Shown piece by piece: positions 1 through 9,657 of a stretch of DNA of 31,907 nt (positions are counted from its first letter, which is position 1; each line of letters begins with the position of its first letter). Source of the stretch: Prorocentrum cordatum (lineage: Eukaryota; Sar; Dinophyceae; Prorocentrales; Prorocentraceae). A program made the translations under genes and the position numbers. Under the pieces are notes generated by a model that saw nothing but the letters and a program-made list of their open reading frames with translations, had not been told where the DNA came from and did not search any database. The DNA lies in NCBI GenBank assembly GCA_963575745.1, contig CAUYUJ010022435.1, forward strand, positions 71,977-103,883. Direction: 5' to 3'.

Positions 1-167
1 CCCACTTCAGCCACGCACCCAGGGACAGTGAATGACCGTTCGGCCCCCTCACTCTGATCTAGCACGCCAGGTACCCCTGCGATGAATCGGCAGGGGGCGG
101 CGAATCCTAGTGGCCTTCGGCCCATCCCGCCACCGTGCCTGGGTTCTGGGTCTGAGGCCTCTTGTAT

Positions 168-715
168 ATGTGTTGGGGTGTCGTGGGGAGCTTCTAGGGG
201 GCCTCTTGGAGGCGGTTTGGGCGCCCCTGGGGGGTTTCTTGGGGCTTCGTGGGGCACCTGTTGGGCCTCTTGGGGCCTCTTGGGCGCGTCTTGGGCGCCT
301 CTTGGGGCCTCTTGGGGCCTCTGGGGGGCCTCTTGGGGCCCCTGGGGGGCCTCTCGGGGCACAGATATCGAACGTTCGGATCGCGATCCCCTGCTTGGGC
401 TCCTCTTGGGGCCGTCTTCGGGCCCTCTTGGGCCGTCTTGAGCGCTTCTTGGGCCATCTTGGAGCTCTCTTGGGCCGTCTTGGGGCCCTCGTGGAGGCGT
501 CTTGGGCTTGGGGCGGTCTTGGGAGCTTCTTGAACCGTCTTGGAGCGTCGGAAAGCCGAAAATGCGAGAAGGCCAACATCCTTCAAACACTTTCGTGAAC
601 TCCACGATTTGGGCCTCCTGGGGCTCTCGCGGGAGGCCTCTTGGAGCGCTCTTGGGGCCTCTTTGGGCCCTCTGGGGGCCGTCTTTAAGCCATCTTCGGG
701 CGCCTTGGAGCACTC
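168..715 (+). repeat. TCTTGGGGCC-type tandem array, forward orientation
   Basis: The stretch consists of degenerate units of about 10 bp built on CTTGGGGCCT, read forward. All reading frames stay open over long distances and give low-complexity peptides rich in Gly, Leu, Ser and Trp, or on the other strand Pro, Arg and Lys. I treat these as repeat translations rather than genes. Around 538-578 the array is interrupted by a non-repetitive core (TTGGAGCGTCGGAAAGCCGA and following AT-richer bases) that recurs in other arrays of this window. Confidence 0.85.
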
Positions 716-727
716 TTGCCCTCGGCG

Positions 728-855
728 ATGCGAATATGGTGTCATCTGCGCAGGTTTTTGGCTTCGGGGGCGCGAATATTGTGTAATTGATGAGGGCTTG
801 TTGCCTCGGGACGCGAACATGCTGTAATTTAAGAGGGTTTGTTGCTTCGGGGGCG

Positions 856-857
<2 letters not shown>
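728..857. repeat. Tandem repeat of about 41-42 bp, three copies
   Basis: Units start near 731, 773 and 814 with CGAATAT or CGAACAT and share GTAATT..GAGGG.TTGTTGC.TCGGG. The array runs directly into the 62-nt T tract. A fourth, diverged copy lies at 1776-1835, on the other side of the LINE fragment, so the LINE appears to have inserted into this array. Confidence 0.75.

Positions 858-919
<62 letters not shown>
858..919 (-). other. 62-nt poly(A) tail of the LINE (T tract on + strand)
   Basis: This is an uninterrupted run of 62 T on the + strand. It follows the - strand LINE coding remnant at 920-1775, just where a 3' poly(A) tail would be expected. The bases between coding remnant and tail are A/T-rich (TATA and a short pyrimidine run). 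A pure homopolymer of this length suggests fairly recent insertion or slippage growth. Confidence 0.7.
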
Positions 920-927
<8 letters not shown>

Positions 928-1255
928 AAAAAGGAAAAAAGAAAAACAAGAGGGCATAATCTTCGCCACCTCTGGCAACCTGATCTGGGCACATCGTGGG
1001 TGAAACAGAGCCGAACCACCCTGCAACCCAGCGACGCTCGTGATCGTAGACAGCTGCCCCCCAGCCCGCAGCTCTTAACGAGGGAAAGAGGCCGTCCATG
1101 CCAGAGCCGTCGCAAAAGACGTGTCCCCTGTGGAGCACGAGCGGCGCACCCTGCCCTTCAACCCTGAACTCCCACGTCGGGTCCCAAGGCCTACGCGAGC
1201 AGAGCTGACAGGGATCGGGGAGGATGCCTCTAGCGAAACGCTCCTGGAGGTCCAC
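920..1255 (-). pseudogene. LINE retrotransposon RNase H domain, truncated
   Basis: Read on the - strand, this stretch carries an RNase H-like beginning: VFCDGSG (around 1093-1117, with the first catalytic Asp), then RAAGWGAAVYD, then QVARGGEDYAL, where the Glu fits the second catalytic acidic residue of the usual RAEL(Y/F)AL helix. RNase H domains of this type follow reverse transcriptase in some LINEs and degrade the RNA strand of the RNA-DNA hybrid. The domain stops after this helix and runs straight into an A/T-rich stretch and the 62-nt poly(A), so the later catalytic residues are absent. The frame differs by one base from the LINE segment at 1256-1775. A short A run at 1261-1266 is a likely place for the frameshift. 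The element is dead. The family assignment rests on motif order alone. Confidence 0.7.
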
Positions 1256-1775
1256 GGGACAAAAAAGACAAACGATGAGCAGCGGCTTTTAATTCAGCTG
1301 GGAGGTTGTCACGACGCCACGCGTCTCTGGCAGGGCGCTCGAAGTGCCTGTGGAACAGGGTGCCTAGTTCTCCGCAGGGCATGCACTGGTCAGACAGGTC
1401 CTGGTCGTGTGGATGCAGACGATGCTGGCACCAGTGCGACCCTATGACCATTCCCCTCAAGGTTCGCTGCTCTCGAAAACCCCAAGCACCACCAGTCCCA
1501 ACCGCCACCTCCCCCGATTCATCTTCAGCGACCTTGAGGCACAACAGTTCATTAAGAGGGCGCCAGAAAATATCCCCGATCCAAGACCTCCCCCTTCCAA
1601 TCTTGGCCAAACCTGCCACGTCCGATAGACGCCCGGCAGCAAACTTGGCCCTGCCGGCAATAAAAGCAAGCGAGAGATCACGGAGATTCCAGGTCTCTCC
1701 CGTGGCTTCAACGACCCTCCAGGGGTCCAGAAACTTACAACCCACGCGGCTTAAAGTGTGGACGAGGGCGGCCAC
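1256..1775 (-). pseudogene. LINE reverse transcriptase C-terminal region with zinc-knuckle remnant
   Basis: The - strand frame reads as protein for about 170 codons. Near its end (around 1340-1390) it has QCMPCGELGTLFHRHFE followed by RPARDAW. This fits the Cys-x2-Cys...His...Cys knuckle found after the reverse transcriptase in many LINEs, usually as C.LCG...T..HR..ECPA. Here the last ligand is Arg (codon CGC) instead of Cys, which one transition would explain. The catalytic polymerase core is not present: homology starts at about 1775, so the copy is 5'-truncated as usual for target-primed insertions. The next - strand segment, carrying RNase H, continues in another frame. It lies inside the inferred MORN-gene intron, antisense to that gene. 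Confidence 0.65.
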
Positions 1776-1835
1776 GGGATTTTATGATTTACGAGGGTGC
1801 ATGGCTTCGAGGGCGCGAATCTCAGCTATTATTAC
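1776..1835. repeat. Diverged copy of the 41-bp repeat at 728-857
   Basis: The stretch GATTTACGAGGGTGCATGGC followed by TTCGAGGGCGCGAAT matches the unit of the 728-857 array. It marks the right flank of the LINE fragment. I could not define a target-site duplication with confidence. Confidence 0.5.
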
Positions 1836-1856
1836 GTGTCCCACGCCCCCCTCATG

Positions 1857-2050
1857 AATTCAGAGAACGCGATCGGGGCGTGGTAACTTGGGTGGTTTGG
1901 GGCTCCCCCCCTTCGCGCGGACTCTAATTATTTACAGCAGGAAGCAGAAAACAGGACAGTAACACTGGAGACTTGAAACTGCAACTGGCGCAGGGAGCAG
2001 CAAGCCGAATCCTCGCAGCCTGACGGCCCTGTATAGGGGGCCGGCGGATG
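1857..2050. repeat. Dispersed repeat element, copy 1
   Basis: This 194-bp stretch is homologous to 22103-22330. Shared blocks in the same order are AATTCAGAG, GGGCGTGGTAA, CCCCCCTTCGCGCGG, GCAGAA/ACAGTAACA, GAAACTGCAACTG, CAGCCTG and GGGGGCCGGCGGAT. It has no convincing ORF. Copy 2 is about 34 bp longer because an internal GCAGCAAGAAGC..AACTGTAACA unit is duplicated there. The class is unknown; a non-autonomous mobile element is my best guess. Confidence 0.75.
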
Positions 2051-2149
2051 ACGGGATGCGCCCTTGGCGTGGGCCGTTGGTGGTAGAAATTAATGACGGG
2101 GTCCCGACCGCACTTTGGAACCACGCTGGCGGATTTTGGAAAAATGTTC

Positions 2150-3250
2150 CAAGGAGGCTCCAAAGCCAAGACCGTCCAACGTGGCTTCCAAGATGGCTCC
2201 AGCGGGATCTAGAAGCCTCCACCTTCGCCCAAGGTGCCTCCAAGACGGCCCGAGAGACCTCCAAGACGATCCAGAGGCCCTCCACACGCTCCCAGAGGCC
2301 TGCAAGACGGCCTCCCATAAGGGCCCCAAGAGGCCAAAATCATTGATTTTTCAATGGTGTTTGTGGTTTCTTCAGGTTTGCCCGTTTCTGGCCCCCCGGC
2401 GCTCCAAGACAGCCTCAGAGTCCCCTGAGACCGCCTAAGGACGGCCCAAGAGGTCCCCAAGTTCGCCCCGAGACGGCCCAAGAGGGCCACCCCACGGCCC
2501 CAAGACGGCCCAAGAGGCCTCGTGGACGACCTTAGCGACCCTCATGACGGCTCCACGAGGGGGCTTACCCGAGCGATCTCTCCGAGCCCTGGGCCCCATG
2601 ATGCTTCCAAGACGTCCCGAGAGGCCTCCGAGACGATCCAAGAGCCCTCCACGCCCCCAGAGCCCTGCAAGACAGCCTTCCACAAGGGCCCAAAGATGCA
2701 ACAATCAGTCATTTTGCAATGGTTTTCCCCCAAGAGGCCTCCAAGAGGCCTCCCAAGAGGCCCAAATCATAGATTTTCCTTAGGTTTTGGAGGTTTTTGC
2801 CCTTCTCGTCTTTTCGGATTTCCGACGCTCCAAGACGGCCCAAGAGGCCTCCAAGGCCGCCCAAGACGGCCCAAGATGCTCCCCAGAGCGCCCCAAGAGG
2901 GCCCAAGGCGGCCACAAGACGGCCCAAGACGGCTCCAAGACGGCACCAAGACGGCCCCAAGACGGCCCCAAGGCAGCTCAAGAGGCCTCCAAGACGGCCC
3001 AAGAGGCCCCCCAAGACGGCGCAAGAGGCCGCCAAGACGGCCCTAGAGGCCCCCAAGATTGCCCAAGAAGCCCCCAAGATGGCCCCAAGACGCCTAAGAC
3101 TGCACCCGCACAGTCCAAGAAGCCTCCAAGGCGCCCCAAGAGGCCTCCAAGAGGTTTCCCAAGAGGGCCTCGAGCGGCCCAAATCACTGTCTTCGACGTT
3201 CTCTTCCAGACGCTCTCTCACAAGCTCGTTGGACAAAAGCGGCGCTTCCC
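2150..3250 (-). repeat. TCTTGGGGCC-type array, reverse orientation
   Basis: This is a long array of the same roughly 10-bp family as 168-715 but inverted (CCAAGAGGCC, CCAAGACGGC). Two internal cores, around 2330-2405 and 2700-2835, are reverse complements of the core at 538-578. They include the TTTTCGGATTTCCGACGCTC block at 2811-2830. Open frames on both strands are repeat translations. Confidence 0.85.
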
Positions 3251-3399
3251 GTTCTTGTCTGGTCAGGTCAATGGTTTTTGTAATTAGGTTTCAGGTTGCA
3301 CGGGGCACCTACGCTGGCGGATGCTTGAACATTTTTTGTTTTGCTTGAGAAATCCTCCAACAATCGGCCCCGGAGGGGACTCGGAACCGACGTCGTGTT

Positions 3400-3830
3400 C
3401 GAATCGCTCCCAGAGGGATTTCCGACGCCACCAGGGAGGCCCAAAAGACGCCCAGGAGGGCCCCAGCAGCGCCCAAGAGCGCCCAGGACCGCCCAAGAGC
3501 GCCCCAAGAAGACCCCAAGAGACCCCCAAGAGCGCTCTAGGAGGCACCCAGACAGCTCACAAGAAACCCAAGACGGCCCAAGACGGCCCAAAACGGCCCA
3601 AAACGGCCCAAGACGGGCCAAGACGGCCCCAAAGAGACTCCCAGGAGCGCCCCAGGAGGCCCCCAAACGACCCAAGCAAGCCCCAAGACGACCCAAGAGA
3701 CGGCCCAATAAACCTCCCACATAACCCCACGACGCGCCCAGACAGCCCAAGAAGACCCTAGAAGCCCACAAGAGGATCCAAGAGGCCCCCAAGAAGTCCC
3801 CAACAGGCCCCAAGACAACCCCGCGCTGCG
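3400..3830 (-). repeat. TCTTGGGGCC-type array, reverse orientation, second block
   Basis: Units are mostly CCCAAGAGCGC, CCCAAGACGGC and CCCCAAGAGA. At 3417-3431 a short GGATTTCCGACGCCA again resembles the family core. The preceding 3251-3399 is non-repetitive, with no gene I recognise. Confidence 0.8.
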
Positions 3831-3872
3831 CCAGGAGCAACGCCCTTCTCCTATTGCCTCTTACTGTCCTCT

Positions 3873-4075
3873 GTCGTCGTCGTCGTCGTCGTCGTCGTCT
3901 TCATCGCCCTCCGCATTCCTCCTCGTACTCGCCCTCGTTCTCTTCGTCCTCGTCCGTATGCTTCTCTTCCTCCTCGTTGTCCTCGTGCTCCTCCTCGCAA
4001 TCCTCACGTTCGCCACGTCGTCCCCGTCATCAACTCCTCGTTGCCCTCGCCCCCGCTTCTCTCCCTCGCCCAACA
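3873..4075. repeat. GTC/CTC-rich microsatellite region
   Basis: A (GTC)n run at 3873-3899 is followed by interrupted pyrimidine-rich triplets (CTC, GTC, TTC) to about 4075. Frames here encode only Arg, Ser or Leu runs. Confidence 0.8.
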
Positions 4076-4117
4076 CGCCTCTCAGACTCGAGCGGCGCTT
4101 CCCGCTCTCGTCCGCTC

Positions 4118-4198
4118 AGGAGGAGGAGGAGGAGGAGGAGGAGGAGGAGGAGGAGGAGGAGGAGGAGGAGGAGGAGGAGGAGGAGGAGGAGGAGGAGG
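4118..4198. repeat. (GGA)n microsatellite, about 27 units
   Basis: Uninterrupted AGG triplets. This is one of only two tracts where the purine strand is the + strand; most long triplet tracts here are CTC on +. Confidence 0.95.
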
Positions 4199-4239
4199 CC
4201 TTGTGGCCCTCCCGCCCCTCCGGGCAGGCCCTGCCAGGG

Positions 4240-4690
4240 CCAGCGGGGTACTCGCACACCATATGCTGTCTGCACGGCCCCTTGGTGCCCCTGCCACCCC
4301 TCCAGGGAGGGCACCGGGTACCCCCTCCCTCCTGCTCCCCTCCTCCTCCTCCTCCTCCCTCCTGGCCTTCCCTCCTCCTCCTCCTCCCCGTCCATCCTCT
4401 CTCCTCCTGTCTCCTCCTCCTCCTCCTCCTCCTCCTCCTCCTCCTCCTCGCACACCCTGCTATCTACACCGTTTTGCGCCCCTCTCGTCCTGCCAGGAGG
4501 CTCTGCCAGAGCCGGCAGGGCATTCCCCCACCGCACCAACTACACGGGTTTCGTGCCCCTCCCACCCTTCCAGGGGAGCCCCGCCAGAGCGAGCAGGGTA
4601 TTCGCACACCATGTTGTCTACACGGTTTCGTGCCCCTCCCACCCCTCCAGGGCGAGCAGGGTATTCGTACGCCACGGTATTCTGCATGCT
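4240..4690. repeat. Degenerate tandem repeat of about 85-90 bp, interrupted by a CTC tract
   Basis: Each unit carries a GAGCAGGGTATTCGCACACC block, then TACACGGTTTCGTGCCCCTC and CCACCCCTCCAGGG. Clear copies lie at about 4248-4325, 4448-4530, 4530-4610 and 4610-4680. A CTC microsatellite occupies 4336-4449. One further dispersed copy is at 5825-5910. Confidence 0.75.
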
Positions 4691-4829
4691 TCGCGCATCC
4701 CCACGAGCCCATTCAAAAACCCTGGCCGCCAGAGTTGACGGGAAAAGGCACGAAGAGACTCGTGTCGTGAAACGCAGCAGACAATCAGGGTGAACAGACA
4801 GATTTTTGGGAGCAACGGGGGTGGCCTTG

Positions 4830-5085
4830 GAGGAGGCGGACGGAGGAAGGGGGAAGGAGGAAGGAGGAAGGAGGAAGGAGGGAGGAGGACGAGGAGGAAG
4901 GGGAAGAGGAGGAGGAGGAGGAGGATGAGGAGGAGGCGGAAGAGGACGACAACGACGACCACGACGACGACGACGAAGAGGAGGAAACGGAAACGGAAGA
5001 CGATGAGGGCAAGGACGAGGACGAAGACGAGGACGAGGAGGAGGAGGAGGAGGAGGACAACGAGGACGAGGACAGAGCCCTCAAA
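4830..5085. repeat. GGA/GAC-rich purine microsatellite region
   Basis: Interrupted GGA, GAAGG and ACGACG triplets on the + strand. The reading frames give Arg/Lys/Thr runs on + and Ser runs on -. No gene is seen. Confidence 0.85.
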
Positions 5086-5089
5086 TCGC

Positions 5090-5400
5090 CTCTTGGATCC
5101 CTCGTGGGACTCTTTTGGGTGATCTTAGGGTTCTCTGGGAGCTCTTTTGGAGGGTCTTGGGGCCCTCTTGGGGCTCTCTTGGAGCCCTCTTGGGGGTCCC
5201 TTGAGGCCCTGAAGGGCCTCTTGGGGCCATCCTGTAGGCCATTGATCAAAGGGGGGTGTCCCACATGTTCTCCCCCCCACTGGGACCATCAACATCGCCT
5301 CTTGGGGCGCTCTCGGGTGCTCTTGGTGCCGTCTGGGGGGCCTCTTGGGGCTCTCTTGGGGCTTTCTTGGGCCATCTCGGGGACAACTTGAGGCCTCAAA
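5090..5400 (+). repeat. TCTTGGGGCC-type array, forward orientation
   Basis: Units of CTTGGGGC(C/T)CT type read forward. The array ends at 5390-5430 with CTTGAGGCCTCAAAAGCGCA and a purine-rich block that match the core at 20795-20835. A 32-nt T tract follows at 5449-5480. Confidence 0.8.
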
Positions 5401-5445
5401 AGCGCATCGGAAGCGGAAAGAGAAGAAGACAACCATGATTGATTT

Positions 5446-5448
<3 letters not shown>

Positions 5449-5480
<32 letters not shown>
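5449..5480. repeat. T32 homopolymer
   Basis: Thirty-two consecutive T on the + strand inside the repeat array. I found no - strand coding remnant to its right that would make it a LINE tail. Confidence 0.9.
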
Positions 5481-5481
<1 letters not shown>

Positions 5482-5509
5482 ATTTTGACCGCTTGGGATG
5501 GTCCTGAGG

Positions 5510-5680
5510 GGGCTCTAAGTGCACTTGGAACCGTCTTGTGGCCCTCGTCGGACCTCTTGGAGGTATGTCGGAAGCCATCTTGAACCATCTTCGATTACTT
5601 TGGGCCATCTTGGAGACCATCTTGAAGCATCGGACGCCCTTGTGGAGCCGTCTGGGGCCATCTTGGGCGTCCTGAGACTT
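5510..5680 (+). repeat. TCTTGGAGCC-type array, diverged
   Basis: Degenerate units around ATCTTGGAGACCATCTTGAA, forward orientation, looser than the other arrays. Confidence 0.65.
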
Positions 5681-5684
5681 CGCG

Positions 5685-5910
5685 CACCCCCCCCCCAAAG
5701 AAACAAGAAACAACCTGAGGGAGGGGAGTGGGAAGGCACCCCTTCCCGAAGGGAATCTGGTTTTTGGACGAGCAAAGAAAGGGTTCGTGAGACCACCTTA
5801 GCCCAAACGGCTGGTGGGATTTGCAAGGTTTCGCGCCCGTCCCCACCCCTTCAGGGAGGCCCCGCCAGAGCGAGCAGCGTATTCGCACACCAAACTGCGT
5901 ACACCATTCC
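5685..5910. repeat. Composite dispersed repeat with a hairpin motif
   Basis: After a C run (5688-5697) comes unique-looking sequence and then a 32-bp stretch at 5791-5822 that is nearly repeated at 21155-21186. It folds as CCACC...GCC...GGC...GGTGG. From about 5825 the sequence changes into a copy of the 85-90-bp unit seen at 4240-4690. Confidence 0.6.
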
Positions 5911-5966
5911 TGAGGTTTCCTTCTCCTGCCCCCGCTCCAGGGAAGCCGAGGTCCCAAACACAGCCC

Positions 5967-6077
5967 ATATATATGTATACATATATATGTATATGTATAT
6001 GTAGATGTATATATATATGTGTGTGTGTATATGTATATGTATATGTTTATATACACATATATATATATATATACATT

Positions 6078-6154
<77 letters not shown>
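5967..6154. repeat. TA/TATG microsatellite
   Basis: Alternating TATATG, TGTGTG and long TA runs. It is self-complementary and able to extrude. The sequence between it and 6420 is AT-richer, with no gene I recognise. Confidence 0.95.
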
Positions 6155-6156
<2 letters not shown>

Positions 6157-6419
6157 CAAGAATGCAGTGGCGCTTCGCGCCATGCATCCTGGTCCTTGAA
6201 GCATGGTATGCAGGCCGATTAGCAGGAAGGTCAAGCCGACAATTTAGCGATAACTCCTTGTTGCCTTTTCCGGTATTGTCGCTATAATAATGTTATTTGT
6301 TATCTTTTCTCCATGCTTCTTTTTCTTATGTTTCGCCGTACCCTGCGCATTCTCCCCATCCTCCTCAGCTCTTTTTTGCGGAGGCTCCTCCCTGGAGAGC
6401 CTCTGGGTGCCTCACAAAA

Positions 6420-7060
6420 ATTGTTTCAGGCTTTCTTCGGCCTTCTGGAGGCCTCCTGGGCGTATTCTGGGGGCCTCTGGGGGCTTCCTCGGCCACCCTG
6501 CCTCCAACCGCGGTCTCCCTGAACGACCGGGTCACGATATGGAATGCTTCGGAGGGTGTCTTGGGGCCATCTTGGGCCGCCACGGGGCTCTCTGAGGGCC
6601 ATCTTGGACTCGTGTTGTGCCGTTTTGGGGCTCTCTTGGACTGCCTGGAAGCCCTTTCGGATGGTTGTGGGGCGATTTTGGAGCCTCCCAGGCGGCTTCG
6701 GACGCCCAGAAGACCGCCGTCTTGGAGCGTCGGGGAAGCCGAAAAGAGGAGAACCCCCAAATTCACCAAAAACCAACAGAAAATCCATGATTTTTGTCTC
6801 TCAGGGCCTTCTTGGGAGTGCTCTTGGAGGCCTCTTTGGGGCCGTCCTGGAGGCCTCTTTGGCCATCTTGAGGTCACGTCGGTCACTGTTGGAGCGCTCT
6901 TGTGCTGTCTTGGGGGTCTCTGGGACGTCTCCGATGACCCCCCTGATCGCCCTAGGTGTGCTGGGAAGGCTTGGCAAAACGCCCTGCGAGGCCCGGGGGG
7001 CCGCTTCGAGGCCCGTCTGGAGGGTCCCAAAGCCCCAGATCCCGAGAGTCCGGTTTTTTT
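6420..7060 (+). repeat. TCTTGGGGCC-type array with core, forward orientation
   Basis: Loose units of GCCATCTTGG, CTCTTGGAG and GGCCTCTTTG. The family core lies at 6717-6800: CTTGGAGCGTCGGGGAAGCC, an A-rich stretch, then ATCCATGATTTTTG. Compare 538-610 and 20795-20880. Confidence 0.8.
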
Positions 7061-7278
7061 TGGGGGGTGTTTCCCCCCGCCAGGGCTTATAAAAATGTAG
7101 GAAGAGGAATAAATATAGAGACCCCAGGCGCACCCACAGAGGCCTCAGCACGCTGCCCACCGAGGCCACACAGCCCACAGAGGCCCCAAGCGTGCCCGCA
7201 GAGGCCCCCTCTATCACGCTGCCCTTTGAGTCCCCAGACAGCCCTTCCCTGGCCTGATGCGGGTCCCTCGGGAAGCTC

Positions 7279-7905
7279 CCAGGCGGCCTCCTCTTCCTCC
7301 TCCTCCTCCTCCTCCTCCTCCTCCTCCGCCTCCTCCTCCTCCCCCTCCTCCCTCCTCCTGCTCCTCCTCCTCCTCCTCCTCCTCCTCCTCCTCCTCCTCC
7401 TCCGCCTCCTCTTTCCTCCCTCCTCTCCCGTTCTTCCCCAGCCCCCCGTCCTGCGAAGGCGGAGCGGCACGCCGCGTGGGCCCTCACGGCACGGCGGGCC
7501 GCCGCGCACCGCCGCCGCGGCGCGCCGGAAGCCGACGCTCTCCCGACCGCCCGTCCGCCGCCCCGCGCCTCGGCGCGGTGCCAGGCACGCCCGCCCCTGC
7601 CCCCTGCGCAGCCCCAGGCTGACACAGCCTCAGGGGCCTCCTCCTCCTCCTCCTCCTCCTCCTGCTCCTCTTCCTCCTCGCTCCTCCTCCTCCTCCTCCT
7701 CATGCTCCTGCTCCTCCTCCTCCTGGCTGCTGTCCTGCTCTCCCTGCTCGCTGCTCCTGCTCCTGCTCCTCTCCTCCTCCTCCTCCTCCTCCTCCTCCTC
7801 CTCTGCTCTTCCTCCTCCCTCTTCCTCCCCTCCTCCCCTTCCTCCTGCTCCTCCTCCTCCTCCTCCTCCTTCCTCCGTCCTCCTCCTCCTCCTCCGTCTT
7901 CTCCT
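7279..7905. repeat. CTC microsatellites flanking GC-rich DNA
   Basis: CTC tracts occupy about 7279-7414 and 7637-7905. Between them, 7421-7636 is very GC-rich (CGCCGCGGCGCGCCGG type) with no gene I recognise. Bases 7061-7278, left of the first tract, hold loose AGAGGCC-type units only. The long poly-Ser, poly-Leu, poly-Arg and poly-Pro frames are translations of the microsatellite. Confidence 0.9.
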
Positions 7906-8237
7906 TCAACTTCGGATCTCAGGGGAGGGGGGTGAGGACTAGGGGTGGATATCATGGCCCCCCCCATGGGCTGCGCACGTGCCGCCGGCCATGATTGGCG
8001 CCCCCCCCTCTTGGACGCCCCCCGCTTGGCCACCCCCGATGTCGGCGCCATCCCGTCGTATTGATGCCATGTGTGCGTTGCCCCCCTCCCCCCCAGGGCG
8101 GCGCGCGCGCCGAGAACTCTCGCAGGGGTGCTGGGCGGCGGGCGCTTGCTGGCCGCACCGCTCGGGGAACGAGGCACCGCACGATGGTCATGCTAGTCAT
8201 GCTAGATGTTCGTGTCGGACGCACGCCTCCGAGGACT

Positions 8238-8307
8238 CCTCCTCCTCCTCCTCCTCCTCCTCCTCCTCCTCCTCCTCCTCCTCCTCCTCCTCCTCCTCCT
8301 CCTCCTC
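8238..8307. repeat. (CTC)n microsatellite, about 23 units
   Basis: A perfect CTC tract on the + strand. The sequence after it (CCCACACAG, then TACTAG) resembles an acceptor but gives a stop at once. Confidence 0.95.
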
Positions 8308-8318
8308 CCCACACAGTA

Positions 8319-8950
8319 CTAGCGTCGACCCCCAATCGCCCACTGATCGCCGAGAGGGGCCCGACAGGCCCACCCCGCCCAGGAGCGCGCGGTCTCGCTG
8401 TCCTGGGCCGTGTAGTGTCGCTTCCTCGCGATCCAGCGTTGCGAAGCAATTGCAGCATCGCGAAAACTCGTGACCAGAGCCCTGGACTCGGTATCGTTCA
8501 ACCGACCCCCATCCCCATCCTCAGCCCTGTCGAGGCCCCCACCAAAGTACCACCCCAGTTGGGGATGCACCCCTCGAAGCCCGAAGGGAACGGCCCGTAT
8601 CCCCCCATCCAGGCCTCGTAGTCGACCGTCGCGTCGCAGCTGCCGTCCGCGGCCGGCCCGGGGCCGCCGCCGTCGCCGATCTCTCTATAACGGGCTCCTC
8701 GGCACAAGATTCATCTGCCCATGACTGGATCCTATCAGAGTCAATCCAGCCAGCATTGATGCCCGACGCGGCTGGGCCGGCGGGCACAGGAGCGTAAGGG
8801 GCGGTCCTATAGAACTGCTTTCCCCCCAATACCTCGCTCTCGATTCCGGGCGAGGGCATCGCTGAGTTCGCTGTCCCGGAGACGACGTGGGGCCCAGGCC
8901 ACGCCGCTGGGGATGGGGGTCGAGGAAACGATGCTCGTAGACCTTTTCCT
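8319..8950 (-). pseudogene. Unidentified protein-like stretch, broken frames
   Basis: On the - strand, non-low-complexity peptide segments continue across several frames. Examples are GGKQFYRTAPYAPVPAG (about 8770-8830), DYEAWMGGYGPFPSGFEGC (about 8570-8625) and LVTSFRDAAIASQRWIARKR (about 8410-8475). They sit between two microsatellites and do not share one frame, which suggests a decayed gene or retroelement piece with at least two frameshifts. I do not recognise the family and give no function. It may also be chance coding potential in GC-rich DNA. Confidence 0.25.
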
Positions 8951-8956
8951 TCTGCG

Positions 8957-8964
8957 TTTTTTTT

Positions 8965-9002
<38 letters not shown>

Positions 9003-9081
9003 TTTTTTTTGTTTTTGTTTTTTGTTTTGTTTTTTTGTTTTTTTGTTTGTGTGTTTTTTCTTATATATATATATATATATT
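8957..9081. repeat. T-rich tract followed by (TA)n
   Basis: A run of T with scattered single G (8957-9060) is followed by TTATATATATA. An A/T tract with TATA also ends the LINE at 858-925, but no LINE coding sequence follows this one. Confidence 0.9.
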
Positions 9082-9197
9082 CTCCCTCGAGGCGCACCGC
9101 TCCGTGTCGGCCCGGGGAGCCCGCGGCCGGGCGACAGCGCCCCGTGCGGAAACACTCAGTAGGGGAATCATTATCCCAGTGCGACCCTACCTAGCCT

Positions 9198-9243
9198 ATC
9201 CTCCTCCTGTTCTCCTCCTCCTCCTCCTCCTCCTCCTCCTCCT
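9198..9243. repeat. (CTC)n microsatellite
   Basis: A short CTC tract on + that ends in CTAG. The following GAGTTGGAGTTGGAG reads only eleven codons before a stop, so I did not call an exon. Confidence 0.9.
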
Positions 9244-9289
9244 AGGAGTTGGAGTTGGAGCCCCTGGGAAAGCAGCATTAGGAGTAACG

Positions 9290-9657
9290 GTAAAGCTGAG
9301 CTAGAGCTAAGCTGAAGCTAAGGTGAAGCTGAGCTGAAGCTAAGCTAAAGCTAAGCTAAAGCTAAGCTAAAGTGAAGCTAAACCTAAACTAAAGCTAAGC
9401 TAAAGCTAATATAAAGCTAAGTTAAAGCTGAGCCAAAGCTAAGCTACAGCTAAGCTCAAGCTACGCTAAAGCTAAGCTAAAGCTAAGCTAAAGCTAAGGT
9501 AAAGCTAAGCTAAACGCTAAGCGAAAAACTAAGCGAAACGCTAAGCTAAAGCTAAGCTACAGCTAAGCTAAAGCTAAGCTAAAGCTAAGCTAAAGCTAAA
9601 GCTAAAGCTAACGCTAAAGCTAAAGCTAAAGCTAAAGCTAAAGCTAAAGCTAAAGCT
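9290..9657. repeat. GCTAA/GCTAAA short tandem array
   Basis: About 370 bp built from GCTAA and GCTAAA (with GCTGA variants), so AGCT recurs every 5-6 bp. It ends in a cleaner (GCTAAA)n part at about 9594-9655. Diversity is higher at the left end, as if the right end were younger. It is not the plant-type telomere repeat TTTAGGG, though the complement TTTAGC is similar in form. Confidence 0.95.

Noticed and set aside
49-827. Overlapping open frames on both strands of 49-827 rich in Gly/Leu/Trp or Pro/Arg
   Set aside because: They are translations of the 10-bp TCTTGGGGCC array; every frame is open and low-complexity.
3854-4793. Long poly-Ser, poly-Glu, poly-Gly and poly-Arg frames
   Set aside because: Direct products of CTC, GGA and GTC triplet tracts with no domain around them.
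6801-8177. A 458-codon open frame on the - strand
   Set aside because: It runs through two CTC tracts and GC-rich DNA; its non-repeat parts show no family and overlap the composite array.
9290-9657. GCTAAA array as an internal telomere
   Set aside because: The unit differs from TTTAGGG and from other telomere repeats I know; there is no chromosome end here.
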